Source of the DNA: CADEGL01 sp050180485
Lineage (GTDB): Bacteria; Pseudomonadota; Alphaproteobacteria; CADEGL01
DNA length: 64,000 nt
Reading direction: 5' to 3'
Assembly (NCBI GenBank): GCA_050180485.1
Contig: JBFXED010000018.1
Span: forward strand, 1 to 64,000
Shown here: positions 27,050-36,156 of the stretch, one piece after another
Layout of the letters: each line of letters starts with the position of its first letter
Position numbering within the stretch: position 1 is the first letter of the stretch
Notes under the pieces: generated by a model
What the model saw: only the letters and a program-made list of their open reading frames with translations
Told to the model about the DNA's origin: nothing
The model's database searches: none
Position numbers and translations under genes: made by a program

Positions 27050-27966
27050 GCGGCTGCTCCCTGTTTGGCCTTCTGCTTCCGCGCGATGGCTTCGCGCTGT
27101 GCGATGTAGATGGCGGAGCCCGCGATCAGGATCGAGCCCGCCACCGTCCATTCGTCGGGAACTTCGCTGAAGGCCAGATAGCCGATCAGGGAGACCACGA
27201 TCAGCTGGGTGAAGTCGAACGGAGCCACTTGCGATGCCTCGGCCACCACATAGGCGCGGGTCATGAACAGATGGCTGACTGCTCCGATGACGCCGAGCGC
27301 GGCCAGCCACGCGGTCATCTCCAGGGTCGGCCATTGCCACACGAACAGAGCGGGGACCAGCATGACAGGGATCAGGATGTTGAAGTTGTAGGCGACCATG
27401 TCATTGGGCGACTGGTCGCGCGTGAGCGTGCGCACGGTGATGCGGCCGATGGCGGATGTGACGGCCGTGCCCAGCACCAGGATGGCGCCCCATTCGGGCG
27501 CCACGAACCCCGGGCGCAGGATCAGCATGGCGCCCGCGAAGCCCGCGGCGACGGCAACCCACCGGCGCGTATGCACGACTTCTCCCAAGAACAGCACAGC
27601 GAGGACGGTGGCGAAGAAGGGGGCCGTGAAGTACAGCGCCGTGGCAGGGGCCAATGGCATCATGGTCAGGGCAAAAAACCAACACAGCATCGCGCTTGCG
27701 TGGAGTGCCGCGCGCAGAAGATATAGGCCCCGGTGCTTGCGCGGAAAGAAACCGGTCCTGTTCCGCACCATGTGCGGAATCATGATAACGGCGGCGAAAA
27801 GGATGCGGAAGAACGCTACTTCGAGGGACGAAAGGTCCATCGAAATATAGCGAATCATCGCACTCATGAGCGCCCAACAGGTGCTCGCGGCGATCATCCA
27901 TAAAGCACCCTCGACGGGCGCAGAGATCGCGACCACGGGCGCCCGCTTTTGGGCCGGCTTGCTCAT
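27046..27966 (-). CDS. EamA/DMT-superfamily permease, array member 6
   Basis: A 306-aa ten-helix permease and first of the downstream six-gene block. It starts at 27966, 137 bp after the orphan binding-protein gene, the widest gap inside the array, so an internal promoter is possible. Motifs: LGEVVHTRRWVAVAAGFAG, AEASQVAPFDFTQL, YIAQREA, then a basic tail ARKQKAKQGAAA. Confidence 0.92.
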   Translation of the reverse strand: MSKPAQKRAPVVAISAPVEGALWMIAASTCWALMSAMIRYISMDLSSLEVAFFRILFAAVIMIPHMVRNRTGFFPRKHRGLYLLRAALHASAMLCWFFALTMMPLAPATALYFTAPFFATVLAVLFLGEVVHTRRWVAVAAGFAGAMLILRPGFVAPEWGAILVLGTAVTSAIGRITVRTLTRDQSPNDMVAYNFNILIPVMLVPALFVWQWPTLEMTAWLAALGVIGAVSHLFMTRAYVVAEASQVAPFDFTQLIVVSLIGYLAFSEVPDEWTVAGSILIAGSAIYIAQREAIARKQKAKQGAAA

Positions 27967-28103
27967 CCGTTCTCAGTCTTAAAGGCTTTGAACCAGGCTC
28001 ACCAGCGCGGGCGCCGCATGGCCCCTTGTCGATGGATGCGCGAGCCGCATGGCGGCCAGGGCTGCCGGCTGAGTTCTTGGGAGTCCGTCCTGTTCGGTGG
28101 GGC

Positions 28104-29654
28104 TCAGACCTGCCGGAAGAACGGGAGCTGCCAGTCGTTGCCGTTGGGCAGCAGGGCCGGCCTCAACCAACTGCGCGAGGCGAAGGTCAACGTGTCGTGG
28201 GTCAGCCAGACGAAGGCGGCCGATTCGTCCATCAACTGCTGCATCCGCACGAAGGCGTCCATGCGCTTGGTCGGGTTGTTGGTCTGGGCCGCGCGCGTGG
28301 AGAGCTTGTCGAACTCCGCGTTGCTCCAGCGCTGCCAGTTCCGCTGCCCGATCTGGGAGGTCGTGAACCATTGCGTGTAGGCGCTGGGGTCGAACTTGCC
28401 CTTCAGCCCAAGGACGAACAGGTCCAGGCCCTTCCCGACCGGGTCCTTGCCCGCTTCCACGAACGCATCGCCGTCCAGCGCCCGGATCGTGCATTCGATA
28501 CCGAGCTCGGCGAGGTTGGCCTGCACCACCTTGGCCACGGCCTGGTAGGTGTCGTTGTTCAGGATGGTTAGGGTCGTTTTGAAACCCTCGACTCCGGCTT
28601 CTTTCAGGAGGCGCTGGGCCGAGGAGACGCTACGCGCATAGAGCGGCGCGCCGTTCCAGGATCCCGAAATCTGAGACGGGATTAATGTCTTGGCGCGCTT
28701 AACCTGCCCGGCCCAGGCTGCGGTCAGGATCGCGTTCACGTCGATGCCCACGCGGATGGCTTGGCGTACCTTGATATTGTCGAGCGGCGCCTTCTGGACG
28801 TTCATGCCGATCCAGGTCGTGTCCATGCCGTCGATGCGGGTGGTGGCAGTATCGGGCAGCTTGGAAACCTCGCCAAAGGTGGCGAGGGAGATGCGCGTGA
28901 AGTCGGTCTCACCTGCCTTGTATGCGGTATCGGCGGCCTTGTCGTCCACGATGGGGCGCAGAACGATCTCGCCGAACGCCGGCTTGGGACTGGCGTAGTC
29001 CGGATTGGCGGCCAGGACAAAGCGCTGGCCCGGCGTCCACTCGCGCACCGAATAGGCGCCCGAGCCTGCGGACTGGGTCGCGATCTTGTCGCCCAACGCC
29101 TCGAAACCTTTCTTGGAGACGATGCAACCGGACGCATCGCAGATCGTGGTCTTCCACAGGGCCGGCGCGGGCGTCTTGAGCAGGATGCGTCCGCTGAGGG
29201 GACCCGTCACCTCGACCTTGTCGAGCTGCATCCAGTCGTTGGCGTTGATCGGCTTCTTGGCTGGGTCGATGAAGCGCATGAACGAGAACTGCACGTCCTC
29301 GGCCGACATGGTGCCGTAGCCGCCGGCGAACTTCTGGTTCGGCTTCAGCGTGAATTCGATCGTCTGGGCGTCGACCTGCTTGATGGTCGCGGCCGCGTCG
29401 GGCTCCCACTCGAGCGAGCCTGGCTTGAAGCGCGCCAGCGTCTGATAGGTGGCGCGGCAGACATTGCCCTCGGCCGGGCTGATCCGATTGGCGGGGTCGA
29501 TGTTGAGAAGATCGCGCTCAATCCGCGCGGTGAAGCTCGACTTCTGGGCTTGGCCCTTGGTCTGGGCGAAAGCCCAGCCGGGCGCCAGCGCGGTGGATGC
29601 TGCGGCGGCGGATCCCTTCAGGAAATCGCGGCGCGAAAAGCCAGATCCATTCAT
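28104..29654 (-). CDS. Peptide/nickel-type (SBP_bac_5) ABC substrate-binding protein, orphan, Tat-exported
   Basis: A 516-aa periplasmic binding protein, the usual length of the DppA/OppA family. The signal SRRDFLKGSAAAASTALAPG ends near AFAQ. The mature protein shows the typical order: ERDLLNIDPAN, TMSAEDVQFSF, SGAYSVREWTPGQRFVL and NIKVRQAIRVGID. The ATG at 29654 was chosen because longer extensions overlap the next DMT gene antisense. No peptide-type permease or ATPase is in the window; its neighbours on both sides are DMT permeases, so it must borrow a transporter or act as a receptor. Its position splits the array 3 + 6. Confidence 0.92.
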   Translation of the reverse strand: MNGSGFSRRDFLKGSAAAASTALAPGWAFAQTKGQAQKSSFTARIERDLLNIDPANRISPAEGNVCRATYQTLARFKPGSLEWEPDAAATIKQVDAQTIEFTLKPNQKFAGGYGTMSAEDVQFSFMRFIDPAKKPINANDWMQLDKVEVTGPLSGRILLKTPAPALWKTTICDASGCIVSKKGFEALGDKIATQSAGSGAYSVREWTPGQRFVLAANPDYASPKPAFGEIVLRPIVDDKAADTAYKAGETDFTRISLATFGEVSKLPDTATTRIDGMDTTWIGMNVQKAPLDNIKVRQAIRVGIDVNAILTAAWAGQVKRAKTLIPSQISGSWNGAPLYARSVSSAQRLLKEAGVEGFKTTLTILNNDTYQAVAKVVQANLAELGIECTIRALDGDAFVEAGKDPVGKGLDLFVLGLKGKFDPSAYTQWFTTSQIGQRNWQRWSNAEFDKLSTRAAQTNNPTKRMDAFVRMQQLMDESAAFVWLTHDTLTFASRSWLRPALLPNGNDWQLPFFRQV

Positions 29655-29728
29655 GCTGGAACCCCCGATTGGGCGCCCGGAGACAGGCGCAACCTCAAGG
29701 GAAAACCTAACCGAGGGGGGGCGAAACC

Positions 29729-30625
29729 TCAACGACCGTTCTGGGCCGCGGCGCGCCGGATCGTGGCCTCCCGGCGGGCGATGTAGATGGTTGAGCCGGC
29801 GATCACCGCCGCGCCGGCCCAGGTCCACAGGTCCGGTAACTCTCCAAAAAGGAAATAGCCCAGCACGGCGGCGGTGATCAGCTGGACATAGTCGAACGGC
29901 GCCATCTCCGACGCTTCGGCCACGTGCATGGCCTTGGTGATGCAGAAATGTCCGAGCGTGCCCAGCATCGACAGGGCCGCGGTCAGCAAGAGAGTGCGCG
30001 TGTCCGGCCAGATCCAGACGGGAATCGCGGGGATCAGCAAGACCGGCGTCACGAACAGGAAGTGATAGGCCACGATGCGCTTGGCATCGAGGTGAAAGGT
30101 CAAATGCCGCGCCCCCACTCGCGACATGGCGGCTGCGGCAGCCGAGATTAGCACGAAGATCGAAGCCCAATTCAGCGCGTCGGTGCCCGGACGCAGGATG
30201 ATCATGGCTCCTGCGAAGCCGAATGCGATGGCCGTCCAACGCCGCCGCCGCACCACTTCACCTAGGAACAGAACGGCGAAGATCGTCGAGAACAAAGGCG
30301 AGGTGAAGTTCAGTGCGATGGCGGTCGCCAACGGCATCACGGGAATGATGACGAACCACAGCGCCATGGCCGTGCCATCGCTGATCGCGCGCAGCACCAC
30401 GGCCTTGCGAACGCCTTTGGGCGGGATGACCGCGCCGGCGCGCACCAGGATGGGTAGAAGTACCAGCGCGCCGACAGCCGCGCGGATGAAGGACACCACC
30501 AGCGGGTGAGACGTTTCCGTGGCCGGGCGGATCATCGCGCTCATGCCGGCGAATAGCGACCCGCCGAGGATCATCCAGAGCGCACCCTCGATCGTGCTGG
30601 AGAGGCGCTTCGCGGAAACGGTCAT
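29729..30625 (-). CDS. EamA/DMT-superfamily permease, array member 7
   Basis: A 298-aa ten-helix permease with start ATG 30625 (MTVSAKRLSSTIEGALWM) in an ATGA overlap. Repeat boundary LGEVVRRRRWTAIAFGFAG, second-repeat motif AEASEMAPFDYVQLI, terminal YIARREA. Helix 2 ends with SFIRAA where most members have FFRN. It lies 74 bp upstream of the binding-protein gene. Confidence 0.92.
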   Translation of the reverse strand: MTVSAKRLSSTIEGALWMILGGSLFAGMSAMIRPATETSHPLVVSFIRAAVGALVLLPILVRAGAVIPPKGVRKAVVLRAISDGTAMALWFVIIPVMPLATAIALNFTSPLFSTIFAVLFLGEVVRRRRWTAIAFGFAGAMIILRPGTDALNWASIFVLISAAAAAMSRVGARHLTFHLDAKRIVAYHFLFVTPVLLIPAIPVWIWPDTRTLLLTAALSMLGTLGHFCITKAMHVAEASEMAPFDYVQLITAAVLGYFLFGELPDLWTWAGAAVIAGSTIYIARREATIRRAAAQNGR

Positions 30626-31566
30626 GTGGTCGTCGGGCCCTGCTCGTCGGCACGCACTGGCATGGGCTTGTGCTTCAGCCGCGCTTCGCGCTGGACGATG
30701 TAAAGCGTGCTGCCGACGATCACCGCTGCGCCCATCGCGGCCCAGATGTCCGGTACCTCGGCGAAAAACAGGAACCCGACCGCGCCGATGATGATGATCT
30801 GACAATAGTTCACGGGCGCGATCACCGTCGTCTCGCCCGCGCGCCAGCCCATGATCGCGAAGACTAATGCGGTGATCGAGAAGAACGACACCATGAACAT
30901 TAGGAAGACCTCGTGCCAAGTCGGGTCCTTCCAGGTGAAATAGGCCGGTAGAAGCCAGACGATGAAAGTGACCGTTCCCATGTAGAGGATGATGGTCAGC
31001 AGCCGTTCGGTCTTAGTGAGCTGCTTGACGACCAGTGTGATGGTGCCGTCGATCAGGCCGATGGCCAGCGGCACGAGCAAGGCGATGTCGAGCGTGCCGG
31101 AGCCCGGGCGCAGCATGAGGAGAACGCCGCCGAAGCCCAGCATCGTCGCCGTCGTGCGCCGCCAGCCCACACGCTCGCCGAGGAACAGGATCGACAGCAC
31201 GATGATGAACAGCGGCATGGTGAACATCAGCGCTGTCGATTCCGCGAGCGGCAGGAAACTGTAGGACCAGTAAAAGCACGCCATGCTGGCGCAGCTCAGA
31301 AATCCGCGCACGATGTGAAGCGGCAGGCGCTTGGTCCGGTAGGCATTCGGACGCCCGGGCCAGAACGCCAAGGGTAGAAGGATCGAGATCGAGAACAGGT
31401 TGCGGAAGAAGATGATCTCGGCCGTCGGCATGGTTTTGGACGCCAGGCGGATGAAGTAGGCGAGACCAGCCGAGAGCAGAGCGTTGATGACGAGATAGAC
31501 CGCGCCGCGGGTATTGCCCGGCAGGCGTTGCCAGGCGTCCAGCGCTCTTTTCGCGGCCGCGATCAC
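30622..31566 (-). CDS. EamA/DMT-superfamily permease, array member 8
   Basis: A 314-aa ten-helix permease. With member 9 it forms a distinct subgroup: both start with a W-x-R-LP-x-N segment, have LPLAESTALMFTMPLF in the first repeat and a PVNY motif (GETTVIAPVNYCQI) instead of PFDY. GTG start 31566 in a GTGA overlap. Terminal YIVQREARLKHK. Confidence 0.92.
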   Translation of the reverse strand: MIAAAKRALDAWQRLPGNTRGAVYLVINALLSAGLAYFIRLASKTMPTAEIIFFRNLFSISILLPLAFWPGRPNAYRTKRLPLHIVRGFLSCASMACFYWSYSFLPLAESTALMFTMPLFIIVLSILFLGERVGWRRTTATMLGFGGVLLMLRPGSGTLDIALLVPLAIGLIDGTITLVVKQLTKTERLLTIILYMGTVTFIVWLLPAYFTWKDPTWHEVFLMFMVSFFSITALVFAIMGWRAGETTVIAPVNYCQIIIIGAVGFLFFAEVPDIWAAMGAAVIVGSTLYIVQREARLKHKPMPVRADEQGPTTT

Positions 31567-32495
31567 GGCACTTCACCCGGGGGCGCCAGGGTGCCTGCAT
31601 GTCGTTTCAGCCGTGCTTCGCGGTGGGCAATGTAAAGCGTGCTACCCACGATCACCAGCGCGCCCGTCGCGGTCCACATGCTGGGCTTTTCGCCGAAGAG
31701 CAAGAGGCCGGCGAGGCCAGCCAAGACGATCTGGATATAATTCACCGGCGCGACCGCTGTCGCCTCTCCCACGCGTAACGCAGCGACATAGACGAACTGG
31801 CTCACAATCGTTAACAGCGAAAGCACGAACAGGAGGACCAAGAATTCCGCGGTCGGCGTCACCCACGTCAAATACGTGGGAACGATCGTCAGCACCATGG
31901 TGGTCATGGCCATGTAGAGCATGATGGTCAGAAGGCTGTCTGTCCTGGCGAGTTTTCGGATTACGAGGGCGGTCACCGCATCGGCCAGACCGACGGTCAG
32001 TGGCACGAAAAACGCGGGATCGAAGGCGGCGTACCCTGGGCGCAACATGATGACGACGCCCAGGAAACCCGCGATCGTGGCGGATGTCCGACGCCAGCCG
32101 ATCTTTTCGCCGAGGAATAGGGTCGTCAACGCGATCAGGAAAAGGGGCATCGTGAACATCAGTGCGGTCGATTCAGCCAGGGGCAGGTGGCTGAACGCCC
32201 AGTAGAAGCACGACATGGCCACGAAGCTGATGCCACCTCGCGCCAGGTGCAGATTGAGATGCTGAGTCTTCAGAGTGTTGAACCCGCCACGGAAGGCGAA
32301 GGGCAGGCCCAGGCTCAACACAAAGATGTTTCGAAAGAAGACCAGTTCGAAAACGGGAATGTTCTGCCCCAACAGCCGCACCAGGATCATGATGGCGACA
32401 CTGGTCATCGCGTTGGCCAGCATGAACAGGGCACCTTGGCTGTTCGGCGGCAGCCGATGCCAGGATTGAAGGGCAGGGTGTGAAAGGCGGGCCAA
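31563..32495 (-). CDS. EamA/DMT-superfamily permease, array member 9 (first in order of transcription)
   Basis: A 310-aa ten-helix permease, sister of member 8 (PLAESTALMFTMPLF; GEATAVAPVNYIQIV; YIAHREARLKRH). No good ATG start is available; TTG 32495 gives a full-length protein beginning MARLSHPALQSWHRLPPN, though its ribosome-binding site is poor. A 114-bp region separates it from the divergent hydroxyacid dehydrogenase and should contain the promoter for the whole array. Confidence 0.9.
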   Translation of the reverse strand: MARLSHPALQSWHRLPPNSQGALFMLANAMTSVAIMILVRLLGQNIPVFELVFFRNIFVLSLGLPFAFRGGFNTLKTQHLNLHLARGGISFVAMSCFYWAFSHLPLAESTALMFTMPLFLIALTTLFLGEKIGWRRTSATIAGFLGVVIMLRPGYAAFDPAFFVPLTVGLADAVTALVIRKLARTDSLLTIMLYMAMTTMVLTIVPTYLTWVTPTAEFLVLLFVLSLLTIVSQFVYVAALRVGEATAVAPVNYIQIVLAGLAGLLLFGEKPSMWTATGALVIVGSTLYIAHREARLKRHAGTLAPPGEVP

Positions 32496-32609
32496 GGGCG
32501 GGACTTCACTCGTGCGCGCTCGAAAGCCGGCGCGCGGGGTCGGGTGGACGGGAGAGTTTCCGCCCCGCCATACTGGGGGTCAACCGCGTTCTTGGGGAGG
32601 GACGTAAAA

Positions 32610-33617
32610 ATGGCCGCCGGTAATCGCAAGGCAAAGCTCAAGGTCTTCTTCGACGGCGCTTATAACCGTCCCACGGTGTTCCAGACCACGCCCGAGCGCT
32701 ATGCCGAGGCTGCAAAGCGCCACAAGGCACTGGCCAAGCGCATCGATGTCACCATCGGCGAAAGCTTCGACGAAATGGCGCCCATGATCGGCGCGGTCGA
32801 TATCGCCATGGGCTTTCGCTTTCCCAAGGAGATGATTCGCACGGGTGCCCGCAGCCTCAAATGGATCCACAACACGGGTGCCGGAGTGGAGCATTTGATG
32901 CCGCTTGAATGGCTGCCCGAGCGCGCGATCCTAACCAACAACCGCGGCATCCACCGCGATAAGACGGGCGAGTCCGCGCTGATGGCCGTGCTCATGCTCA
33001 ACAACCGCATGCCTGAGCTTCTGGCCAGCCAGCGCGCGCGGCGGTGGGAGCCGTTGTTCACGCCGCCCATCGCGGGCCGAACGCTCCTCATCGTCGGGGT
33101 CGGCAACATGGGCGGCGCGGCCGCCCGCGTGGCCAAGAAGATGGGAATGAAGGTGCTGGGCGTGCGCCGCTCGGGCGGGACTCACCCAGCGGTGGACGAG
33201 ATGGCGAAGCCGGTGAAGCTTTTGAAACTACTGCCGCGCGCCGATTTCGTCTTGGTCACCCTGCCGGTCACGCCAGCCACGCGGCACATGCTGGGCGCGC
33301 GCGAGCTTGACGCGATGAAGCCTGGCGCCGGCTTGGTCAATTTCGGTCGCGCGGCCGTGGTGGATTACGAGGCCCTGCGCGTGCGGCTCGAATCCGGACG
33401 CATTGGCGGCGCCGTGCTGGATGTGTTCAATCCCGAACCATTGCCGTCCGAATCGCCCTTGTGGGGCACACGCAACTTGATCGTCACGCCGCACTGCACC
33501 TCGGACGACCTGGAGGCCTATATCCCGAAGACGCTCGACCTGTTCTTTGAGAATCTCGACCGGCTGCTGTCGGGCAAGAAGCTGAAGAACGTGGTCGACC
33601 GGAAGCTCTGGTATTGA
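32610..33617 (+). CDS. D-isomer-specific 2-hydroxyacid dehydrogenase
   Basis: A 335-aa NAD(P)-dependent dehydrogenase interconverting 2-hydroxy and 2-oxo acids. The nucleotide motif VGVGNMGG lies near 160. The catalytic Arg is in NFGRAAVVD, the Glu in FNPEPLP and the His in VTPHCTSDD. The ATG at 32610 follows GGGGAGGGA at good spacing and is preferred over an upstream start at 32544. It is divergent from the DMT array and convergent with the acyl-CoA synthetase, 3 bp between stops. Confidence 0.9.
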   Translation: MAAGNRKAKLKVFFDGAYNRPTVFQTTPERYAEAAKRHKALAKRIDVTIGESFDEMAPMIGAVDIAMGFRFPKEMIRTGARSLKWIHNTGAGVEHLMPLEWLPERAILTNNRGIHRDKTGESALMAVLMLNNRMPELLASQRARRWEPLFTPPIAGRTLLIVGVGNMGGAAARVAKKMGMKVLGVRRSGGTHPAVDEMAKPVKLLKLLPRADFVLVTLPVTPATRHMLGARELDAMKPGAGLVNFGRAAVVDYEALRVRLESGRIGGAVLDVFNPEPLPSESPLWGTRNLIVTPHCTSDDLEAYIPKTLDLFFENLDRLLSGKKLKNVVDRKLWY

Positions 33618-33620
33618 GGC

Positions 33621-35705
33621 TCAGGCAAGCCGCACCAAGGCATCCACAGCGACAACACTCGTTTCCGAGACGATCACCGGGTTGAGGTCGATCTCACGCA
33701 CCCGCCCGCGCTGTTCGTGGGCCAGGTGAGCCAGCGCGACCAGGAGCGAAACCAGGCTTTTGCGATCATAGCGCTTGCCGGTCCGGTAGCCGGTCAGGAT
33801 TCCCTTGGGATCGATGCGCGCCAGCATCTCTTCCGCCAGGCGTGCATCCAGTGGCGCCACCTCGACGGCGGGCGGGCCCATGGCTTCGGCGAAGATGCCG
33901 CCGAACCCGACCACCACGGCCGGCCCGACATGAACGTCGCTGGTGACGCCCACCAGCATCTCCAACCCAGGCTCGGCCATGGCCTGAACCAGGAAGCCTT
34001 CGATGCCTGGCTCGCGGCTCTTCATTTCGCGCGCCGCCTCGGCCACGTCCGCGCTGGAGAGCTTGAGGCGCACCAGGCCGCGCTCGGTCTTGTGCGCCAC
34101 GTCCGCGATGAGGCCCTTAAGCGCCACGGGACGCCCCAGCGCCTCCGCCGCTTTCGCCGCTTCTTCGGGCGTCTTGGTCAGGCGGTGAGGGGCGGTCGGG
34201 ATGCCGTAATCGGCCATGAGCGCATAGGCCTCGGCCTCCGGCATCAGACCCGCACCGAACCGGGCAAGGCGTTCCGGCCCGTGGCGTCGCGCGGGTACCG
34301 TAGGCGGTAGGTGCTCTGCGATCCGGCCATATTCGTGCAGGGCTTTCAGCGCGCGAATCGCCGTGGTGGGCGTGTCGAAGGCGATCACGCCGCCTGCGCG
34401 CAGGCCCGCATGGACCTCGCCCACGACCGGCCCGCCCTGCCAGCAGGCCACAAACGGCTTGGATGCGCGCTTGGCGAAATCGGCCAGGGGTTTAGCCGCC
34501 TCATGCATGCCGAGGAACGCCATTTCGCCGTAATAGACCGCGCCCACGTTCGGATCGGCGTCCAGCGCCTCGACGCCGGCGATCATGTCGTGCAGTTCGT
34601 AACCGGGCGAAGGACGGCCGGCGAGATCGACCGGATTGGCCGGCCGAGGCTGACCGGCTTCCTTGGTCAGGCGTTTCTTGGTCGCGTCGGTCAGCTTGGC
34701 CATGGGCAAGCCCGAGTCGGACAGCGCATCGCCCAACGCCACCGCATACCCGCCGGACAGAGTCGCGGCGCCGACACCCGTGCCGGGTTTGAAACGCTTG
34801 CCGGCCAGAAGCGCCGCGGTCGCGTGCAGGTCGTCGATGTCGGTCGCCAGCACGACCCCGTGGCGGCGGAAGGCGCTGGCTTGCACGGCCCGGTCTCCCG
34901 CCACGCGGCCGGTGTGCGATAGGGCCGCGTCGGCGCCGGCCTCGGAGAAGCCAGGCTTCATGAACACGATCGGCTTGTCCGCCGCGCGTGCCTGCTCGGC
35001 CAACGCGAAGAAGCGGTCGTATTCGTCGAGTCCTTCGGCATAGAGCGCGATGGCCTTGGTCTTGGGATCGCTGATGAAAAATTCTAGGTAGTCGCAGGTG
35101 TCGAGGTCGAAGTCGCCGCCGCCCGAAACCATGGCCGAGAAGCCGACGCCCGAAAGGCGCGCGCGGTCGATCACGCCCGAGACGATGCCGCCGCTCTGGG
35201 AGGCCAGCGCCACATTGCCCGCGCGCGGCAGGCCGCCAGGCAGGGTGCTGGAGCCGCACATGGCCAGCTTCGCGTGCGGCGCCACGACGCCGAGGCAGAC
35301 CGGGCCGATCAGGCGTGGGCCGCCCGCCGCGATCTTGCGGCGGAATTCCATCAGCCGCGCGTCTTTGTCAGGTGCGCCGCCAGGCACGATGTCGCCCACG
35401 ACGATGATGAACTTCGCGCGTCCCGTCATGGCATCGTAGAGCGCGGGAAGGCGCTCGGGCCCCACCAGGGCCACGACCACGTCCACCGGCTGGTCGATCG
35501 CAGCCGCTTCGGGATAGCAGCGCAGCCCCATCACCGTCTGGTACTTCGGATTGACCGGATAGATGCCACCCGCATAGCCGCCATCGAGGCAGTAGCGCAG
35601 CATGCGCCCGCCGTATTTCGTCTGGTCTTCCGACACCCCCACGAAGGCCACGCCCTTGGGCGCGAACAGGGCGGATAAATCGGCCTTCGGCTTCGTGTGC
35701 GACAT
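33621..35705 (-). CDS. NDP-forming acyl-CoA synthetase (acetate-CoA ligase family), copy 1
   Basis: A 694-aa fused enzyme: CoA-binding domain at about 10-140, succinyl-CoA-ligase-like domains to about 450 including the likely phospho-acceptor His in ALSHTGRVAGDRA, and a C-terminal ATP-grasp domain (about 470-690, AHKTERGLVRL). Such enzymes convert a carboxylic acid, CoA and ATP to the acyl-CoA with ADP. The stop of this gene is 3 bp from the dehydrogenase stop. The next gene upstream (35708) ends 2 bp before this start, so the two are co-translated. Confidence 0.9.
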   Translation of the reverse strand: MSHTKPKADLSALFAPKGVAFVGVSEDQTKYGGRMLRYCLDGGYAGGIYPVNPKYQTVMGLRCYPEAAAIDQPVDVVVALVGPERLPALYDAMTGRAKFIIVVGDIVPGGAPDKDARLMEFRRKIAAGGPRLIGPVCLGVVAPHAKLAMCGSSTLPGGLPRAGNVALASQSGGIVSGVIDRARLSGVGFSAMVSGGGDFDLDTCDYLEFFISDPKTKAIALYAEGLDEYDRFFALAEQARAADKPIVFMKPGFSEAGADAALSHTGRVAGDRAVQASAFRRHGVVLATDIDDLHATAALLAGKRFKPGTGVGAATLSGGYAVALGDALSDSGLPMAKLTDATKKRLTKEAGQPRPANPVDLAGRPSPGYELHDMIAGVEALDADPNVGAVYYGEMAFLGMHEAAKPLADFAKRASKPFVACWQGGPVVGEVHAGLRAGGVIAFDTPTTAIRALKALHEYGRIAEHLPPTVPARRHGPERLARFGAGLMPEAEAYALMADYGIPTAPHRLTKTPEEAAKAAEALGRPVALKGLIADVAHKTERGLVRLKLSSADVAEAAREMKSREPGIEGFLVQAMAEPGLEMLVGVTSDVHVGPAVVVGFGGIFAEAMGPPAVEVAPLDARLAEEMLARIDPKGILTGYRTGKRYDRKSLVSLLVALAHLAHEQRGRVREIDLNPVIVSETSVVAVDALVRLA

Positions 35706-35707
35706 GG

Positions 35708-36145
35708 TTAGGCCTTGGCCTTGGGTTTGCCCTTGAGCTCCGGCGGCGTCAGCCACTGGCAGTCCAGCGGCGTCACCGTGATGCCGATGGCGCGCGCGGC
35801 TAGGATGGGCGGATCGAGGATCTGGCCGGAAGTGGCCCGCGGCCCCACACCTACGGTGCGTGCGACGACGTGCGCTTCATACAGTCGTTTGCGCGAGGTG
35901 TTGCCGACGGCCAGCAGCTTGGCGGTCACGCGTAGATAATCGCCGTCATAAACGGCGGCCAGGAACTCGAACTGTTCGAAGTGCCGGATGAGCCCGGCAT
36001 CGCCGTCCAGCATATAGGACAGCTTGCCGCCGGCCATGCCGAACAGCTCGGTGATGTCGCCAAGCGACACCACGTCGTCGCGATAGTGGCTGTGCACGCG
36101 GGTTTCAATGACAGCGACGTATTTTTCAAGATTGGGGTCGGGCAT
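35708..36145 (-). CDS. kal: Hot-dog protein, 3-aminobutyryl-CoA ammonia-lyase-like
   Basis: A 145-aa hot-dog protein. The run ELFGMAGGKLSYMLDGDAGL, then FEFLAAVYDGDYLR and VGNTSRKRLYEAHVVAR, matches from memory the Kal enzyme of lysine fermentation (3-aminobutyryl-CoA to crotonyl-CoA and NH3) much better than MaoC hydratases or thioesterases. Start ATG 36145 (MPDPNLEKY). It lies directly before an acyl-CoA synthetase gene and after an SDR gene, consistent with activation and deamination of a beta-amino acid. The tail ends KGKPKAKA. The beta-alanyl-CoA variant of the family is an alternative. Confidence 0.75.
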   Translation of the reverse strand: MPDPNLEKYVAVIETRVHSHYRDDVVSLGDITELFGMAGGKLSYMLDGDAGLIRHFEQFEFLAAVYDGDYLRVTAKLLAVGNTSRKRLYEAHVVARTVGVGPRATSGQILDPPILAARAIGITVTPLDCQWLTPPELKGKPKAKA

Positions 36146-36156
36146 CGGATGATTCC

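Noticed and set aside
22470..32495. DMT array as small multidrug resistance (SMR) proteins
   Set aside because: SMR proteins are about 110 aa with four helices; these are about 300 aa with two EamA repeats.
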